NCBI GenBank assembly: GCA_003439945.1
Contig: QVRM01005415.1
Location: 1-64,000 of the forward strand
DNA: 64,000 bases
From: Dermanyssus gallinae
Lineage: Eukaryota > Arthropoda > Arachnida > Mesostigmata > Dermanyssidae
Direction of reading: 5' to 3'
Of the stretch, positions 46,110 through 59,040 are shown piece after piece; within the stretch, counting starts at the first letter, position 1; each line of letters begins with the position of its first letter. Under the pieces are notes generated by a model. It had not been told where the DNA came from and made no database searches. It saw nothing but the letters and a program-made list of their open reading frames with translations. The position numbers and the translations under genes are program-made.

Positions 46110-47861
46110 TTTGCCACAGTTTTATGGGGCAAGAATGTTGTTAGCCTCACGGCAGTGGGCATATACATTATCAAGTCGTATCTACGACCGCGTCGGACAT
46201 ATAATTGCTAAATATTGGAACAAACAAGGAATTCTGTTCAAATGAACTGTTGGTCGAGTACGATGTGAACATAGACTACTATTCATAGGGCATTTTAAAC
46301 GCAACATGGGTCAACGGGTGCGTAGAGGGTGAAACGCAAGTCAAGGTCAAAATACTCGGCATTCTAGACACGGCCGAGAACATTTGGTCATTTTCAAGGG
46401 CAGGACCTCTGCTGGCAGGCCACCTTTTAGCCCGGTCGGTGGGCATCGAGTTCCTGCGTACGAAGGTCTGGAGGCCGAGATAACGAGGGCCGCAGCAGCA
46501 GACCGAAGGTCCCCAATGTCGGTAAAAAGGGGGCAGCATTGCAGTTATCGAGCCTCAGACTACACCTTCCGAGAGAGTCGATTAGCTGCAAGCCGAAGCC
46601 GCTTGCCTCTGTCCTAGGTCACTCAAGGAGTGGTTGATGAATGAGTGAGTGAACGGATAAAGATAGAACTGAATGCTCGTGAGTGGATGGCTGGCCAAGT
46701 AAAATGCTTGTCCTATACGGGGGTTCAGAATAAACCATGTGTGTGTGTATACGCGTCAATAAAGGTTCCGAATTCGTTATGTGGGCTAGTTTTGAATCAC
46801 CGAGAGTGGCGCGGTAGGTGGAGTGTATTTGCTATCTGCATCTAATACAACGTCATAATTTCCCTCTTGGCAAAAGAGTATGCTTGTCTAAAGTCTATTA
46901 AAACGATCTATGCAACAGCTCGAGCTATGCATGAACAGTCGTTGCACATGCTTTCAGTTATGCTTTTAGTTTGCTACAGTGTACGGAGTCTACAAGAAAG
47001 GCAAAAACAATATGATTATTGTCAACACGTAAGAGAAAAATAGCATACTCAGTAAAATTCTATTTCTTTCGATCAGTAAAATGATCTCCATGTATTAAAA
47101 TCCATACATTTGTTCAAACATCTGACTTATGTGACAGCAGCCATATCAAGCGCAATTGAAGGAGAGAAACAATGCCGTTTCTAAGTCGAGACGTCCTCAG
47201 TCACAACACCCGCTTTCGTGGGATAGTCACCTGTGTCGTTACTGAGCACGGTCATAGACGCATGTTGAGATTCGATTCTATACGACATCGTTACGCGCCC
47301 AGCAATCGCTCTCACGCGAAAGCGTGATCTCTCTTTCATGTGATCCCACAACAAACACAATGCTAGAGACAGTGTTTATCCTGCGCGGGGCATCAGAGCC
47401 ATGCATGTTTGTTGCCACAACCCCTTCCCCAAACAGAATAGGAGGCATTTCATGCTCCTTGCGGCGTTTCGATCTCCACATCGTCTTTTCGCCCCCCACT
47501 CTCGGGCCGGTTCTGCGCAGCAGTGAACTTGAGCCCTGTGCCCCTCGCATGCAATCCCGCAGTACATTCTGAACAGAGCATAATACAGAGAGAGAGAAAG
47601 AGAGCAGTCCCATACCAAGGATGGAACATTAAGGAGGGTCACGTCAGAAGCGGGTGTTCAAGCGGTAGCAACAGAAACGGGGGAAAAACTCTCTCTGGAC
47701 GAGACGATGCCTCGAGGCATCTATAGCATTCGGCCGCCGCGAGTACAGCCGCCGTCCTCTTCGAGCCTCCTGCTTTACGATACGATAGATCTCGCAATTA
47801 GCTAATTCACTAATCGAGTCGAAGCAGAGGTTATTTGGACGAGCATTGTAAGCGCAGCATT
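46110..47861. other. unassigned sequence
   Basis: Weak similarity of 46110-46270 to dispersed repeat Y. The plus-strand open stretch at about 46300-46480 reads protein-like (WVNGCVEGETQVKVKILG) but matches no family and soon meets stops. No supported gene. Confidence 0.3.
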
Positions 47862-48272
<411 letters not shown>

Positions 48273-50115
48273 ATAAAAACAGCAACGATGACGACGAGAA
48301 CAATTGAGATAACACACAAACGTACCTAATAAAACTAAAGTATAAAATATTACTAACAAGAATTCCACAGACACGGACTACAACACTATGAATAGCTACA
48401 ATCTCTCTCGAATGACAGAAACAGTAACAACAACAACAACAATAATAACAACAACAAAAACAACAACAACGACACAACTGGCAATATCAGTAATGGAGCC
48501 TCATCATATTATCAAAGTAATTAGCCGTCTCTTTGCTTTCGCCCCGCCTTGGGTCTTCATCTCTTTCTCACTCCCTCGTTCTCACACTCCTTCTCCGTTT
48601 CTCCACTTTTTCCCTTCTTTCATCGGGTAACGGGTCTAAGGCCGTACTGTTGCGTATACGCGTACTATCATCACCGCCACGATACCACTACGACCCTTAA
48701 CATCGTCGCCATCGGCAGCATCACTTTCACTTGCAGTGTTCAGCAGCTTCATGATCATCTCAATGATCGTGCTCCTTGTCCTCGTAGAAACTCATAGAAA
48801 CAACTAAGAGATCGTTCGCACAGGCCACATCGCTTTGCCAGCAGCAGCAGCAGCAACCACGAGCGTAGCCATGGCGAACCCTAACTTGGACGACGCCTGG
48901 ACAGCTGGGCACCGGAAGCTCGGGAGGAAATGAACGCTAACTAAGTGATCTCCGCCGCATTCTCAATGCCGCCCACGCATGTCACAATCTACACGCTGGA
49001 GAGGCCATCGTCATCATTAACACCGCCACTACGACTGACCCCCCCTCCCTGAAGTGTGATATGATACCATCACCTCGGTGACCGACGTCGCCTCCGCATC
49101 TTAGCCCGACACCTCACTCTAGCATCTCAGTAGTTTTGCTACTGCCGGTGACGAAGCTCTCATCCCCCTCTCCCCGAGCCTCCATCCTCACTTTTCCAAG
49201 CCTCCCCCAACTCTTAGCAGCGTGACAGTACCATTAGTCGAGCGCCGAACATGTTTCTTGTTTGGTTTGTTCACGCGTGTGCAGCCATGTGGCTTGATGT
49301 GTGGGCTGTATGTATGGGGGTAGCGTGTCTCTAAATTTGTATAATGTCCGTCAGAAGTTTTTGCGCCTCAACACTTGACCGATCTTGTCTCTCTGTATCT
49401 CTCTCTCTGGTCGTTTCATTGCACTTCATTATTCTATCTTGCCTAGCTTGTCTTCAGTCTATCTCGCGCGTGAAAGGTGGAGAGCGGGCGCGACTACGAG
49501 CTTCAGCGTGTATGGGCTTCCTTTTCGCACATTGTCTCTAACTCTAGAAAGCCGATCGTCTGCAAAGTCAACAAACACCAATCACTTTGAAGTGATATCG
49601 TGTGGTCTTGTTGTTGTTGTTGTTATTGTTGTTGCTGTTGTTGTTATTGCTGTTGTTGTCACTGTAACTAGCATTCGAAAATAGCCTAAACTTTCACATA
49701 TTCTATCATTTACTCCAACCCGTAATAGCGGCGCAAATGCCGACCGGATGTGGTGATGGCGGCGGCGGCACATCTCAAAAAGTACGATATACCTATAGTC
49801 CATGAGAAAGCGGCGAACAAGTTTACTGGTATGTGCTGGTGTCTACTGCTCGTGTCACAAAAATAGCTGAAACAAGAACAGAAATGCTCGTTTATCAAAT
49901 GCCTTTCGGCGTGGTCCTGCAAGGTTAATGGTAGGAGCGGTGCAGCCATTAGTCTGGTGACGGCTCTGTCTTTGCACACGAAGAACACACCCTAACCGAC
50001 TGACGATAGTCAGTATATATGGCACGCCATATACATAGTTGTGCGTGATGGTGGCTAGAGCATATGGTGCTGCTTTTCATCTCTCAAGGGGCAAACGTTT
50101 GGGCACGAAACAAGG

Positions 50116-50117
<2 letters not shown>
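48273..50117. other. unassigned sequence with short repeats
   Basis: A short (CAA)n near 48424-48473 and (GTT)n at about 49608-49662. A small frame with a good start context (GTAGCCATGG at about 48865) runs 20 codons only. No gene supported. Confidence 0.35.

Positions 50118-50197
<80 letters not shown>
50118..50197. repeat. (TA)n microsatellite
   Basis: About 80 bp of pure TA. Confidence 0.95.
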
Positions 50198-50201
<4 letters not shown>

Positions 50202-50214
50202 TTTAAATATAAAT

Positions 50215-50490
50215 ATACATTGCTTGATTGACAACGTGCTGACAAAGGTTTATTATCGGAACGGCGTCTTACAAAGCTTTAGTTCTCACAAAAATAATAA
50301 TATTAATGTGATATAAAGGTGATATACAATAATAGAGTCATAAAATAAAAATAATATACTTCAACGATCGTATGTAACATCACAAGTTTTTTTTAGATAT
50401 ATTTTTACATTGATTGATTGACAACGTGGTCTATTATCGGAACTGCGTCTTACAATGTTTTAGTTCTCAAAATAGTAATAATAATAATAA
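50215..50490. repeat. dispersed repeat X, two tandem copies
   Basis: GATTGACAACGTG....TATTATCGGAAC.GCGTCTTACAA.G.TTTAGTTCTCA occurs at 50222-50290 and again at 50412-50470, about 190 bp apart. The second runs into (TAA)n. The first copy has a 9-bp insertion (CTGACAAAG). See also 715-790. Confidence 0.75.
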
Positions 50491-50533
50491 TAATAACAAT
50501 AATTATAATAATGATAATAATAATAATAATATA

Positions 50534-50608
50534 GGGCTACAAAAAAGTTTTTCCGGTTTTGTCCGTAGGGAAATCATTAAAAAAACGAAAAAACTTTTTT
50601 GTAGACCC
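50534..50608. repeat. 75-bp inverted-repeat element inside (TAA)n
   Basis: GGGCTACAAAAAAGTTTTT at 50534-50552 pairs with AAAAACTTTTTTGTAGACCC near 50589-50608, with one extra base near the end. The central part is about 35 bp. It splits a (TAA)n array, so it appears to have been inserted there. It is too short to encode anything. A micro-MITE is the simplest reading. Confidence 0.65.
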
Positions 50609-50939
50609 AATAATAATAATAATGAAACTGATCCTCGTGGAATAAGACTTAGTTTGCTGTGAAATTTTGATATGGATATTGTTCATCACTAGAGTCAGAT
50701 GGTGTCTCGATGTAATGGTTCACAATTCCGAACCAGGAGAGGGCGGAAAAGGTTTTTAGTTGGTAGCACGCGTGTATTAGATCGAGTCTTATACTAACCC
50801 CCGGCGTTTAGTCACACACTACTCTACACTAACATCGGAGGGAGTGCGTAAAAGCATTTTTCACCTCTTTAAAAAATCAACCCAAACGGAACGTCCACTC
50901 AAATAAGATTATGTTACTAAGCTTTCAGAGGCATCGTCA

Positions 50940-51460
50940 ACTTTGAACTTTGAGAAGAAATCAGACGACCAACATGGATCTCTACTGTGAACAACTGCAA
51001 CGAGTTCATGAAGAAACATAGACCCATACGCGTCCACAACTCGTGAACAGGAAAGAGATAAATTCTCACTAGGACAACGTGCGACCCCATGTGAGTACTG
51101 CTCCAACTATAAGAAAATACGACCTGCGCTAGGTGCATACTGGGCACCCACTATACTCTCCGGACCTTGCATCTTCAGACTATCACTTATCCAGTCCCTT
51201 CAAAACTCTTTGACTGGAAGAAATGCAAGTTTTCGAAGGACGCCCAAAATGAGGTGCAACGATTCCTGCTCTCCAGGAATACAATGCAACGATTCCTCTC
51301 CAGACACAATATCTCAAAAAGAGAGATTGAAAAGTTGGCTGACTGTTGGCAGAAAAAGGAAGAAATCGTGTTTTCCCTTTAGGCGTGAGTCATTCGTACT
51401 CTATTCAATAGTAATGATGATAAACAATAAATATTGTCGCATCGGTTAAAGAGATGCTGC
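50940..51460 (+). pseudogene. second mariner-family transposase, dead fragment
   Basis: The plus strand reads, through stops and frameshifts, MDLYCEQLQRVHEE, then RPQLVNRKEINSH-DNVRPH (the catalytic D of the HxDNxRPH motif survives). Next comes HPLYSPDLASSDYHLSSPF, and DAQNEVQRFL with ADCWQKKEE. This is the C-terminal half of a mariner/SETMAR-type transposase with the YSPDLAPSDYHLF hallmark. It differs from the intact mariner at 4841, whose motif ends CDFFLFP, so it is another subfamily. The N-terminal half and the inverted repeats were not found. Confidence 0.8.
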
Positions 51461-52163
51461 GAAGCCTATCGTAGTCTAACTACATGGGCTGGTCATTATC
51501 AGTATATATTTATATATATATATAAATATATCTATATATATATTATAATTCGTACATAGCATACAGCATATATCAGCACGTACATATGTGAATGTGTGTA
51601 CAAATGTACATATGTTTGTACAACAAACACAATATGCTGCCTTTTTGTGCAGCACTGCAATGCAAATGTCCGATTCAGAAACTAGCAGGCATGAAAATGG
51701 CCCGACGTCGGCGTAACAATTCTCTGGATTGAAGCACCATTGCATTTATGCAAACGTACTTGACTGTTGCATTGTTTTCATCTAGCTCATCACAGCAGCA
51801 GCAGCAAACAAGCAACTGAGACGGTATGTGGAACTAAGAATAAAAGCCGCCAAGAAGCCGTCTACGACGTAAGCAGCCGAAAAAGCAAATGAGTTAGGTA
51901 AACATACATTAGTCAGAGCAAAAAGCAAATATTTCAGGATTTATGTGCTTGGCGAGCTTGAGTGCTCGACACACTACATCGTCGATCGGGTAAGTGCAAA
52001 CTAAGCTGCGTGACTGTTCGCAGCATCGTCTCTAGACACGATGAGAAAGACAATAGCTGTTTCAAATCTTCTCTTTCGAGTATGTCCTCCGAAAGTGCCT
52101 CCACTCCACTCGTCCGGTGCCTAATAAGCCTTGCTATTCCGCCGCACATAGACCCCAGTGTAT
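51461..52163. other. unassigned sequence
   Basis: Short TA-rich tracts near 51505-51545. No gene recognised. Confidence 0.35.
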
Positions 52164-52164
52164 G

Positions 52165-52202
<38 letters not shown>

Positions 52203-52257
52203 TATATATATATATAGATATATATATATATATATATATAGATATATATATATATAT

Positions 52258-52315
<58 letters not shown>

Positions 52316-52336
52316 TATATATATATATATATATAA
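52164..52336. repeat. compound (TA)n microsatellite, about 170 bp
   Basis: TA repeats broken by single G bases (GATATA, TATGTATA units). It is the longest TA tract in the window. Confidence 0.95.
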
Positions 52337-53306
52337 GAAGCACATAGTGGTAGTTGTCTTTAAGATCTGTGTGTTTCGCGACCCCTCTAAAGTTGACTCG
52401 ACTGTGGTGCGCAGGGTACACGCGAAAGGTAAGGCGCTTATTTATACTAGTATTACTATTAGGCAAAGCTACAAATAACGAACAACGTACACAAATGCAA
52501 TCCCCCTACTCGGTTAGACGCTACTTGCCCAAATCGAACGCCAGTAAATAAATAACTAGGCCGCAAAAAACAAAGTAGCCAGCTAAGTTATCAGGCGCAC
52601 GCCAAACTCTACAACTAATCCTTTTCGTCTCTTTCTCGGTTTGATTTGCCCTTGTGTACCGCCTGTTGTGCCCTTTACGACGTCGCCGTAGTTGCCGCTA
52701 ATGTTCGCAGATCAAATGTAAACACAGTGAGTTTAGATCTCGTATCCTTGAACGTGTTGGGGCGGTGCCTGTGGACGCTAGCGGAGATGTCTGAAAAAAT
52801 GTGTCGCTCCTATGCACACTTACATACTGCCGGTGCCAGAAAGAGCATTGACAGAAGAACGACTAGCTTCGGGATTCGGACATGCTGACGGGCTTCACGC
52901 AAGGTTGACGTCGAGCGTAATGATTGGTGGTAGGCAATCAAATAAATCCAAAGGGATCGCGGTCGTTCTTAGGGCTGGGTGGCCGGCGCCCGGCAGCCTT
53001 CGTCAAAGTCCAACATGGCTTTCGAGTGGCACCAGCGACGCCCATTCCGCTAGGCCGATACTGTTTGAGTCTGCGGCGTGTATACGTGCGTCGTTTCTGC
53101 CCGCAGGCTGCAGAATCCGCCCACTTCCCGGCTAGGCAGGGCGCCTGTGGCAAGCGCGCACACACAGTCGTCGAAACGTGGAGCACGAGCCTCATACGTG
53201 CGTTCGATCAGTGGTGGCACGTCACCGTTTGTCTGCGCCGCCGTTACCGCGTGCCTAATGAGGCGTCCAGACGTAAACGCACCGTGCCTTCAAACGAGTT
53301 GCTTCT
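52337..53306. other. unassigned, GC-richer segment
   Basis: Frames of up to about 120 codons upstream of the (CAA)n tract are free of stops on both strands, which fits elevated GC. No domain is recognisable. CTGCCCGCAG near 53098-53107 resembles a splice acceptor but has no partner. Confidence 0.3.
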
Positions 53307-53715
<409 letters not shown>

Positions 53716-54775
53716 TGTCATCCACCTTTGACGATACCGCTGTTGCTGCTGCTATTACATCTGCTGCGTCAGTAGTATATGTATCCATTGGAAGAAAAAG
53801 CCTAGAGCGAAGAGATTAACGATATTCGCGTTATCGGTCAGCTGTATGCGGTCAACAGACCTTCTTCGACTCTTAGTCTGGGATCCGACGAGATGCAAAA
53901 GACTCCTCCTCGTGCACGGATAGAAGAGATATAGGCGGTATGGCAGAGAGTTACCTGTAGCTTCGATCACATCGTCACGGAATGAGTAGTGCTAAAGGCT
54001 TTAGCTTGCATAAATGCCTGCACACATGTGCGCCTTTACGTGGACGTCCATGAGTGTGTCTGAACGTCTGGCGCTTAAAGAGGTATGTGCCTCTGAGACA
54101 TTGACAAAGAACAAGGATTTACATACGAACAGCTATTATGTCGCAGAATATGAACCAATGTATTACATACATGTTGTTTATTTCGCAATAACTTTGCATT
54201 TCAAGGTGGTGCACAATCCCAATACAGTCGTCATTAAATACAATTTAAACATTACAATTTGTTAGAAATGCTGAATTAATTGTCTAAATGAATGATATAT
54301 AGCTGCCCTGAGTAGGGCTGACAGGCAGTCAAATGTGACGTGCTCTGGGTTTCTGAGATAAAACCCTCAATTGTAATTACTGTTAAAATAAACTCTAATT
54401 AAAAAAAAAAATCAGCGATCGTCCCACCGGACGAGAAAGTGCAAAGACCTCCGATGCGTCTGGCAGCTCGCTGCGTGGTATTTAGCGCATATCTGCGAGC
54501 AGAACCGGCAACGACATTGATGGCCAACTTAGTGAAATCCTTGAGTCGAACTTACCAAGTGATGACAGCCATGCACAATGTACCTTGCGTACACGTGCCG
54601 GCTACTGCATGCCATTCCATCCCAAAATTCCCTGGCGAAGTACACATCTAACTACGCTACCACAGCCGAGGTTTCCGTACCACTCTAACAAAAATTGCTG
54701 AAGTGGTTTTGTAATAGGTGACAGGGCCTGACTCTGATTGTTTCCGCTGCCGGTTCGCAACCAGCTAGCAGGTAC
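53716..54775. other. unassigned sequence
   Basis: AATAAA near 54387 followed by an 11-base A run (about 54400-54410) may be the 3' end of an unidentified retroposon. No gene recognised. Confidence 0.3.
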
Positions 54776-55500
54776 TCAAAGCGGTTTCTTGCCGTCCGCG
54801 GCAAGCAAAAAACACGCTTCATATACATTGTGAGACATCTTTACAGTTGCGCAAAATTTAATTAAATACGGGGGGACCGTTCTGCAGGAGGACCCCCGGG
54901 CCGGACGGTCAATGCCCCGGGTGACACCCGGTGGTACCGTTCGGGACGCCTGCTGCCTTGGCTTAATAGGCAAAATGAAGAGCGAGTAGCCACATGAAGC
55001 AGACCGGCGGTCGAGAGGGCCATCTAGCTTCGAAGCTGCCCTTCGCAGCGGCGAGGTGTAACGCGGAATCGCGAGGTGATGGAGCCTAATCGGTACGGCG
55101 GAGTAGTGTGGCACCCCCAAGCGGAACCTCGATAGGGGGAAAGGTGGGGGGTCTGTCGGCCTGTCAATTCGGGCGCGGCGGGCACTCCCGTAAATGTCCG
55201 CGCGAAAATCGCGGGCGGCGGGAGTGTAAGTATTTTTCTCTTTTGATAGTTGGCCACAACAGGGTATTGCGTCTGCTGTAGCCAATCTATCCCCACGGCG
55301 AAACTTACAGGTTTTTGTCTTCCGTGCATTTATCTCTAGGCCCTTACGGTGAAGGTGCCCTTCTACGTTGCCGACAATTCGTCGAATGGTGCCGCGGTCT
55401 CGGTGAGCCACTACTATGTCATCCGCATACATAACGATGACGGCGTTTCTAAACTTCTTTCGCACATGGCGGGCCAGATCTGCAATGAACAAAGATAAAA
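54776..55500 (-). pseudogene. non-LTR reverse transcriptase fragment (YADDI)
   Basis: A 238-codon minus-strand frame opens with LARHVRKKFRNAVIVMYADDIVV, the RT catalytic box C with both Asp residues. GNVEGHLHRKGLEINARKTK and CKFRRGDRL follow, the usual D and E motif region of a LINE palm. After about residue 80 the frame leaves the LINE sequence (ISFKYLGV-type motifs are absent) and reads low-similarity, Pro/Arg-rich translation, so the true open part is only about 250 bp (55240-55500). A related fragment lies at 45055-45140. Upstream RT motifs were not found. Confidence 0.7.
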
Positions 55501-56406
55501 CCAGGCAACTGAGAATTCATTACCAGAGCGATGAGAAATGCGGAGTAGAAGGGGCCAGAGCGTAGCAATAGGCATGTGATAATACGATTTGTAGTGCACG
55601 GCCTTCATCACATTTTATCTCAACGGGCTGAATTCCCTGAACCATGTGAGATTTGTGTATGCCGCCGCTGCGGTTAACTCTGCCGAGGATACCATGCCGC
55701 ATAATCAAATCTTTAAATCAATTAGCCCGTCAGTGTGGAGCCTTGTAGCTTAAATATTTAATTATATTTTATGCCCGGGAATGTATATATATTTATCCAT
55801 ACATACGCAGAATACTTGGGGATAGTCTTGACTGTCCTTATAGTTGTTTAAGTGATAAATTTGTGGTTATAATCGCTACTCAGCCTGAGTAAATATATAT
55901 GAAATGTTTCATTCGTATTACTAGGTCGGGTTTTGTCTACAGGACCACGGAATTCAGCCATCAGGGCCGCTTGAACCAGTTGAAATATATCGATTCTATT
56001 TTGGCAGGTAGCTTTGGTTTTGCAAGCAAGGTAGCGGCAATGACAGTACGAACAAACACAAAAACAACAGCGATACGTAACCGTAATAGGCAATAGACCG
56101 CTCAGCAAGCCCGACGTTGCATGACGTTGTCGCTACCATCGGCCGATCATGTCGGCCTGTGATCTGTCTGTATCAGGCTTTCGTTAGACGGTATTTGCGG
56201 AAACTGTTTTCTCTGTATGCTCCCTGAATGTCGTGCCGGACCTCATTTGTCCAAGTTTAAGCGTCCAATGGCTTTCTACCCGAAGCAGCAAGCGCTCTGT
56301 ACAGACAGAGGCGGAATGACAAACTAGCAGTGTATACCTTGATAACGCGACATGCGTAGGAAACGTGGGATCTAAAAACTCGCACGCTGTGGAGTTCCGG
56401 CAGACC

Positions 56407-56455
<49 letters not shown>

Positions 56456-57231
56456 AAACGACATGTAACGACGCAAGTTCTAGCCTATCGGCAAACACTC
56501 GCAAGCGACCATCTATCTGGATGTCGTGTCTGCGTTTGTGGATGAATGTAGTCTTATGTGTAATCGATAAAGCAATTCATTTCAATTTCGCAGCACCTCG
56601 ATCTAGAAGGGAAAAACGGAGGACGAAATAGACTAGGATACATCATCCTTTGCACACATATCCAAACACATAGACGGTAGAACCTATTTGTACTTGCCTA
56701 TACAGAGCCGTCAGACCGCATCTGAACTCCCCTTTTGTTGTTCCCTTTCGCTTTCTGTTATTTTGGCTTTTTCTCGCTATCGCTTTATTGGTCTTATCAT
56801 CAGGGCGTCATCACCTTCCCCTAGGCAAACCACTAGCTCCAGTTCGACCCACCCCTCGACTGACCTAGTCCAGACTGACCACTGAGATCCCCCACCGAGT
56901 TAGTGGCATTGCGCCTGCTGCTACTACTGCACTCTTATCAGAGAGCCGTTGCAGCCCCCGCCTTCAAAGGACGCGGGACGCAGGAATGAGCGCATGATAA
57001 TGAGGCATTCGAATCGCCAACCACGCTGCGTCGCCGGATACAGTCCGCTCGCTCGTCCAGCCATCGGCAGCCAGCGATAGCAGCCCCACAGCATTGGCCA
57101 CCTGCGCCAACTTAAGTGTCTTTCGCGGCTGGCCGTATCGATTACTAATGAGGCCAATCTTGGCTGTTCTCCGATCGGCCTACAGTAGAAGGATCGATCA
57201 TCTGACCCGCTGGACGAACAACAACAGTTGC

Positions 57232-57265
<34 letters not shown>

Positions 57266-57561
57266 ACGACAATGACTACGAAAGCGATGCCCGCGACGAC
57301 GATGATGAGCGTCGGCAATTCTAAGCTTTTCTCACTTTGCCTTCGCTGTTTCTCGAGAACCTCTGCCCGATAACCCCAATAATCCTACCACATTACCTTT
57401 GCTACTGTTGCTGCTGCTGCTAATGCAGAAACGGCTCGGTCGGCCAATAAATTCGTCGATTTGAGACTGTCGATGAAACCAATAAAAATAAACACCAACG
57501 ATGTGGGCGCTTGTGGTCACGCGTAGGTGCGGTGGGCTGCGAGCGAAACAGCAAAACGCAG

Positions 57562-57562
<1 letters not shown>
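55501..57562. other. unassigned sequence
   Basis: (TA)n at 56410-56440 running into (GT)n to about 56454; short (CAA)n at about 57222-57275. A 76-codon frame at 57094-57324 crosses the latter. No supported gene. Confidence 0.35.

Positions 57563-57594
<32 letters not shown>
57563..57594. repeat. (TA)n microsatellite
   Basis: About 32 bp of TA repeats. Confidence 0.9.
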
Positions 57595-57597
<3 letters not shown>

Positions 57598-57729
57598 CGC
57601 GTGTTTAAGCGAGTAGCCAGCCATATGCATTAATAACAAGTTTTACAACACTCGATAACCGTTTGCATTAGGAGTAACTCCTGTGTATTATTAGTAGATG
57701 ATAGAAATAATACAAACTTTTTCTAAACC

Positions 57730-57757
57730 TACAATTTAGCATGTCACTTGTTTAATG

Positions 57758-57804
<47 letters not shown>

Positions 57805-57833
57805 ACATTAAACAAGTGACATGCTAGATTGTA
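57730..57833. repeat. (TA)n tract bracketed by 29-bp inverted repeats
   Basis: Arm 57730-57758 and arm 57805-57833 match in 28 of 29 positions as reverse complements (inner ends TTTAATGT and ACATTAAA). (TA)n at 57759-57801 fills the centre and is self-complementary, so the whole 104 bp can form one hairpin or cruciform. Confidence 0.9.
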
Positions 57834-57894
57834 AACGTATCTAATCGCTTTCAAGTGGTTCAGGTGAGCGATTTATTGTTAAATCTCCGAGACA

Positions 57895-58031
57895 GTCGAG
57901 CCCGGTGGCGTAGTGGCTTAAGTCTCCGCCTCGCAACCGGAGGAGACACATAGGTGCGCGGGTTCGAGCCCCACCGTTGCACATTTGTATTTATATTTTG
58001 GCTGAGGGTCAGCCCAAAAACTTTAGTTTAG
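57895..58031 (+). repeat. tRNA-derived SINE, family A, with target-site duplication
   Basis: Head GTCGAGCCCGGTGGCGTAGT (A box) and GCGGGTTCGAGCCCC (B box), then a shortened body ending TTGGCTGAGGGTCAGCCCAAA. The exact 12-bp duplication ATCTCCGAGACA flanks it (57883-57894 and 58032-58043). Compared with the 35198 copy, about 50 bp of body are missing. The clean duplication suggests a fairly recent insertion. Confidence 0.92.
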
Positions 58032-58043
58032 ATCTCCGAGACA

Positions 58044-58345
58044 ACGAGAACCGTGTGCCGTACTGCCAATGCACGTGCGATGCAATGGCCTAAAAACTCA
58101 CCACGTTGGCTATTTGCTGCGAAGGAGCTGCTTTCTTAGACTGCTCGAGTGGCTAGGCCGAATATGCTAGGAAAATGTTTAGTGCGGTATAGAACTTTAA
58201 TATAAACTTAATAAATCTAAAAAAACTCTAAAAACTACCGCAACCGACGTCACAGGGAATCTCAATAATTTAAACGGTGCCAGCCCTATACATCCAGCTG
58301 TAGTTTGCTCTTTTCCATATTTTCATTTCTTTGCCATTGTGTTCA
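58044..58345. other. unassigned sequence
   Basis: No recognised feature. Confidence 0.35.
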
Positions 58346-58362
58346 ATACATATATATATATA

Positions 58363-58420
<58 letters not shown>
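58346..58420. repeat. (TA)n microsatellite
   Basis: About 75 bp of TA with one T insertion. Confidence 0.95.
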
Positions 58421-58421
<1 letters not shown>

Positions 58422-58964
58422 ATTGTACTTACATATAGTTTATTTGTTTATATAGTAATCAATCGTTTTCTGCGTACATGCAGATATGCGTGTGTAGATA
58501 TGGACACAGCCTGACGCTTAATAAAGGTTTTAGTTAAAGTGAGTTATATGGTTATGTCTGTCTCGATTGAGCTTTAAGTAGCACTAAAAATAACTCATTT
58601 ATCGTCGCTGTTGTTGTCGTCGTATCGGAGGAGGCCGCTTTTAATATCAGAAGAAGAGTGCAATCGCCGACTGTCATGGCCAAGTCACGTTCCTTGCAGC
58701 GTTATTGGCTTTAGCCGGGAGAATTAAGCGCTTTTTAAACGACGATGCCTTTAATGCATACATTGTTGTTCAATGTATGCAAATAATTCTCCCTAGCATC
58801 TCCGGTCTCGCCACTTGAGCAGCCTGAGAAAGCAGCTCCGTTGCAGCAAATAGGTAACGCGATACATTTTCAGGCCATCACATCGCACGTGTATTGGCGG
58901 TGCGGCACGCAGTTCTCGTTGTGTTGGAGATCTAACAATAAATCGTCCACCTAGACTCCGCTGC
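58421..58964. other. unassigned sequence
   Basis: No recognised feature. Confidence 0.35.
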
Positions 58965-58983
58965 AATATATATGTATATATAT

Positions 58984-59038
<55 letters not shown>
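58965..59038. repeat. (TA)n microsatellite
   Basis: About 74 bp of TA with two interruptions. Confidence 0.95.
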
Positions 59039-59040
<2 letters not shown>

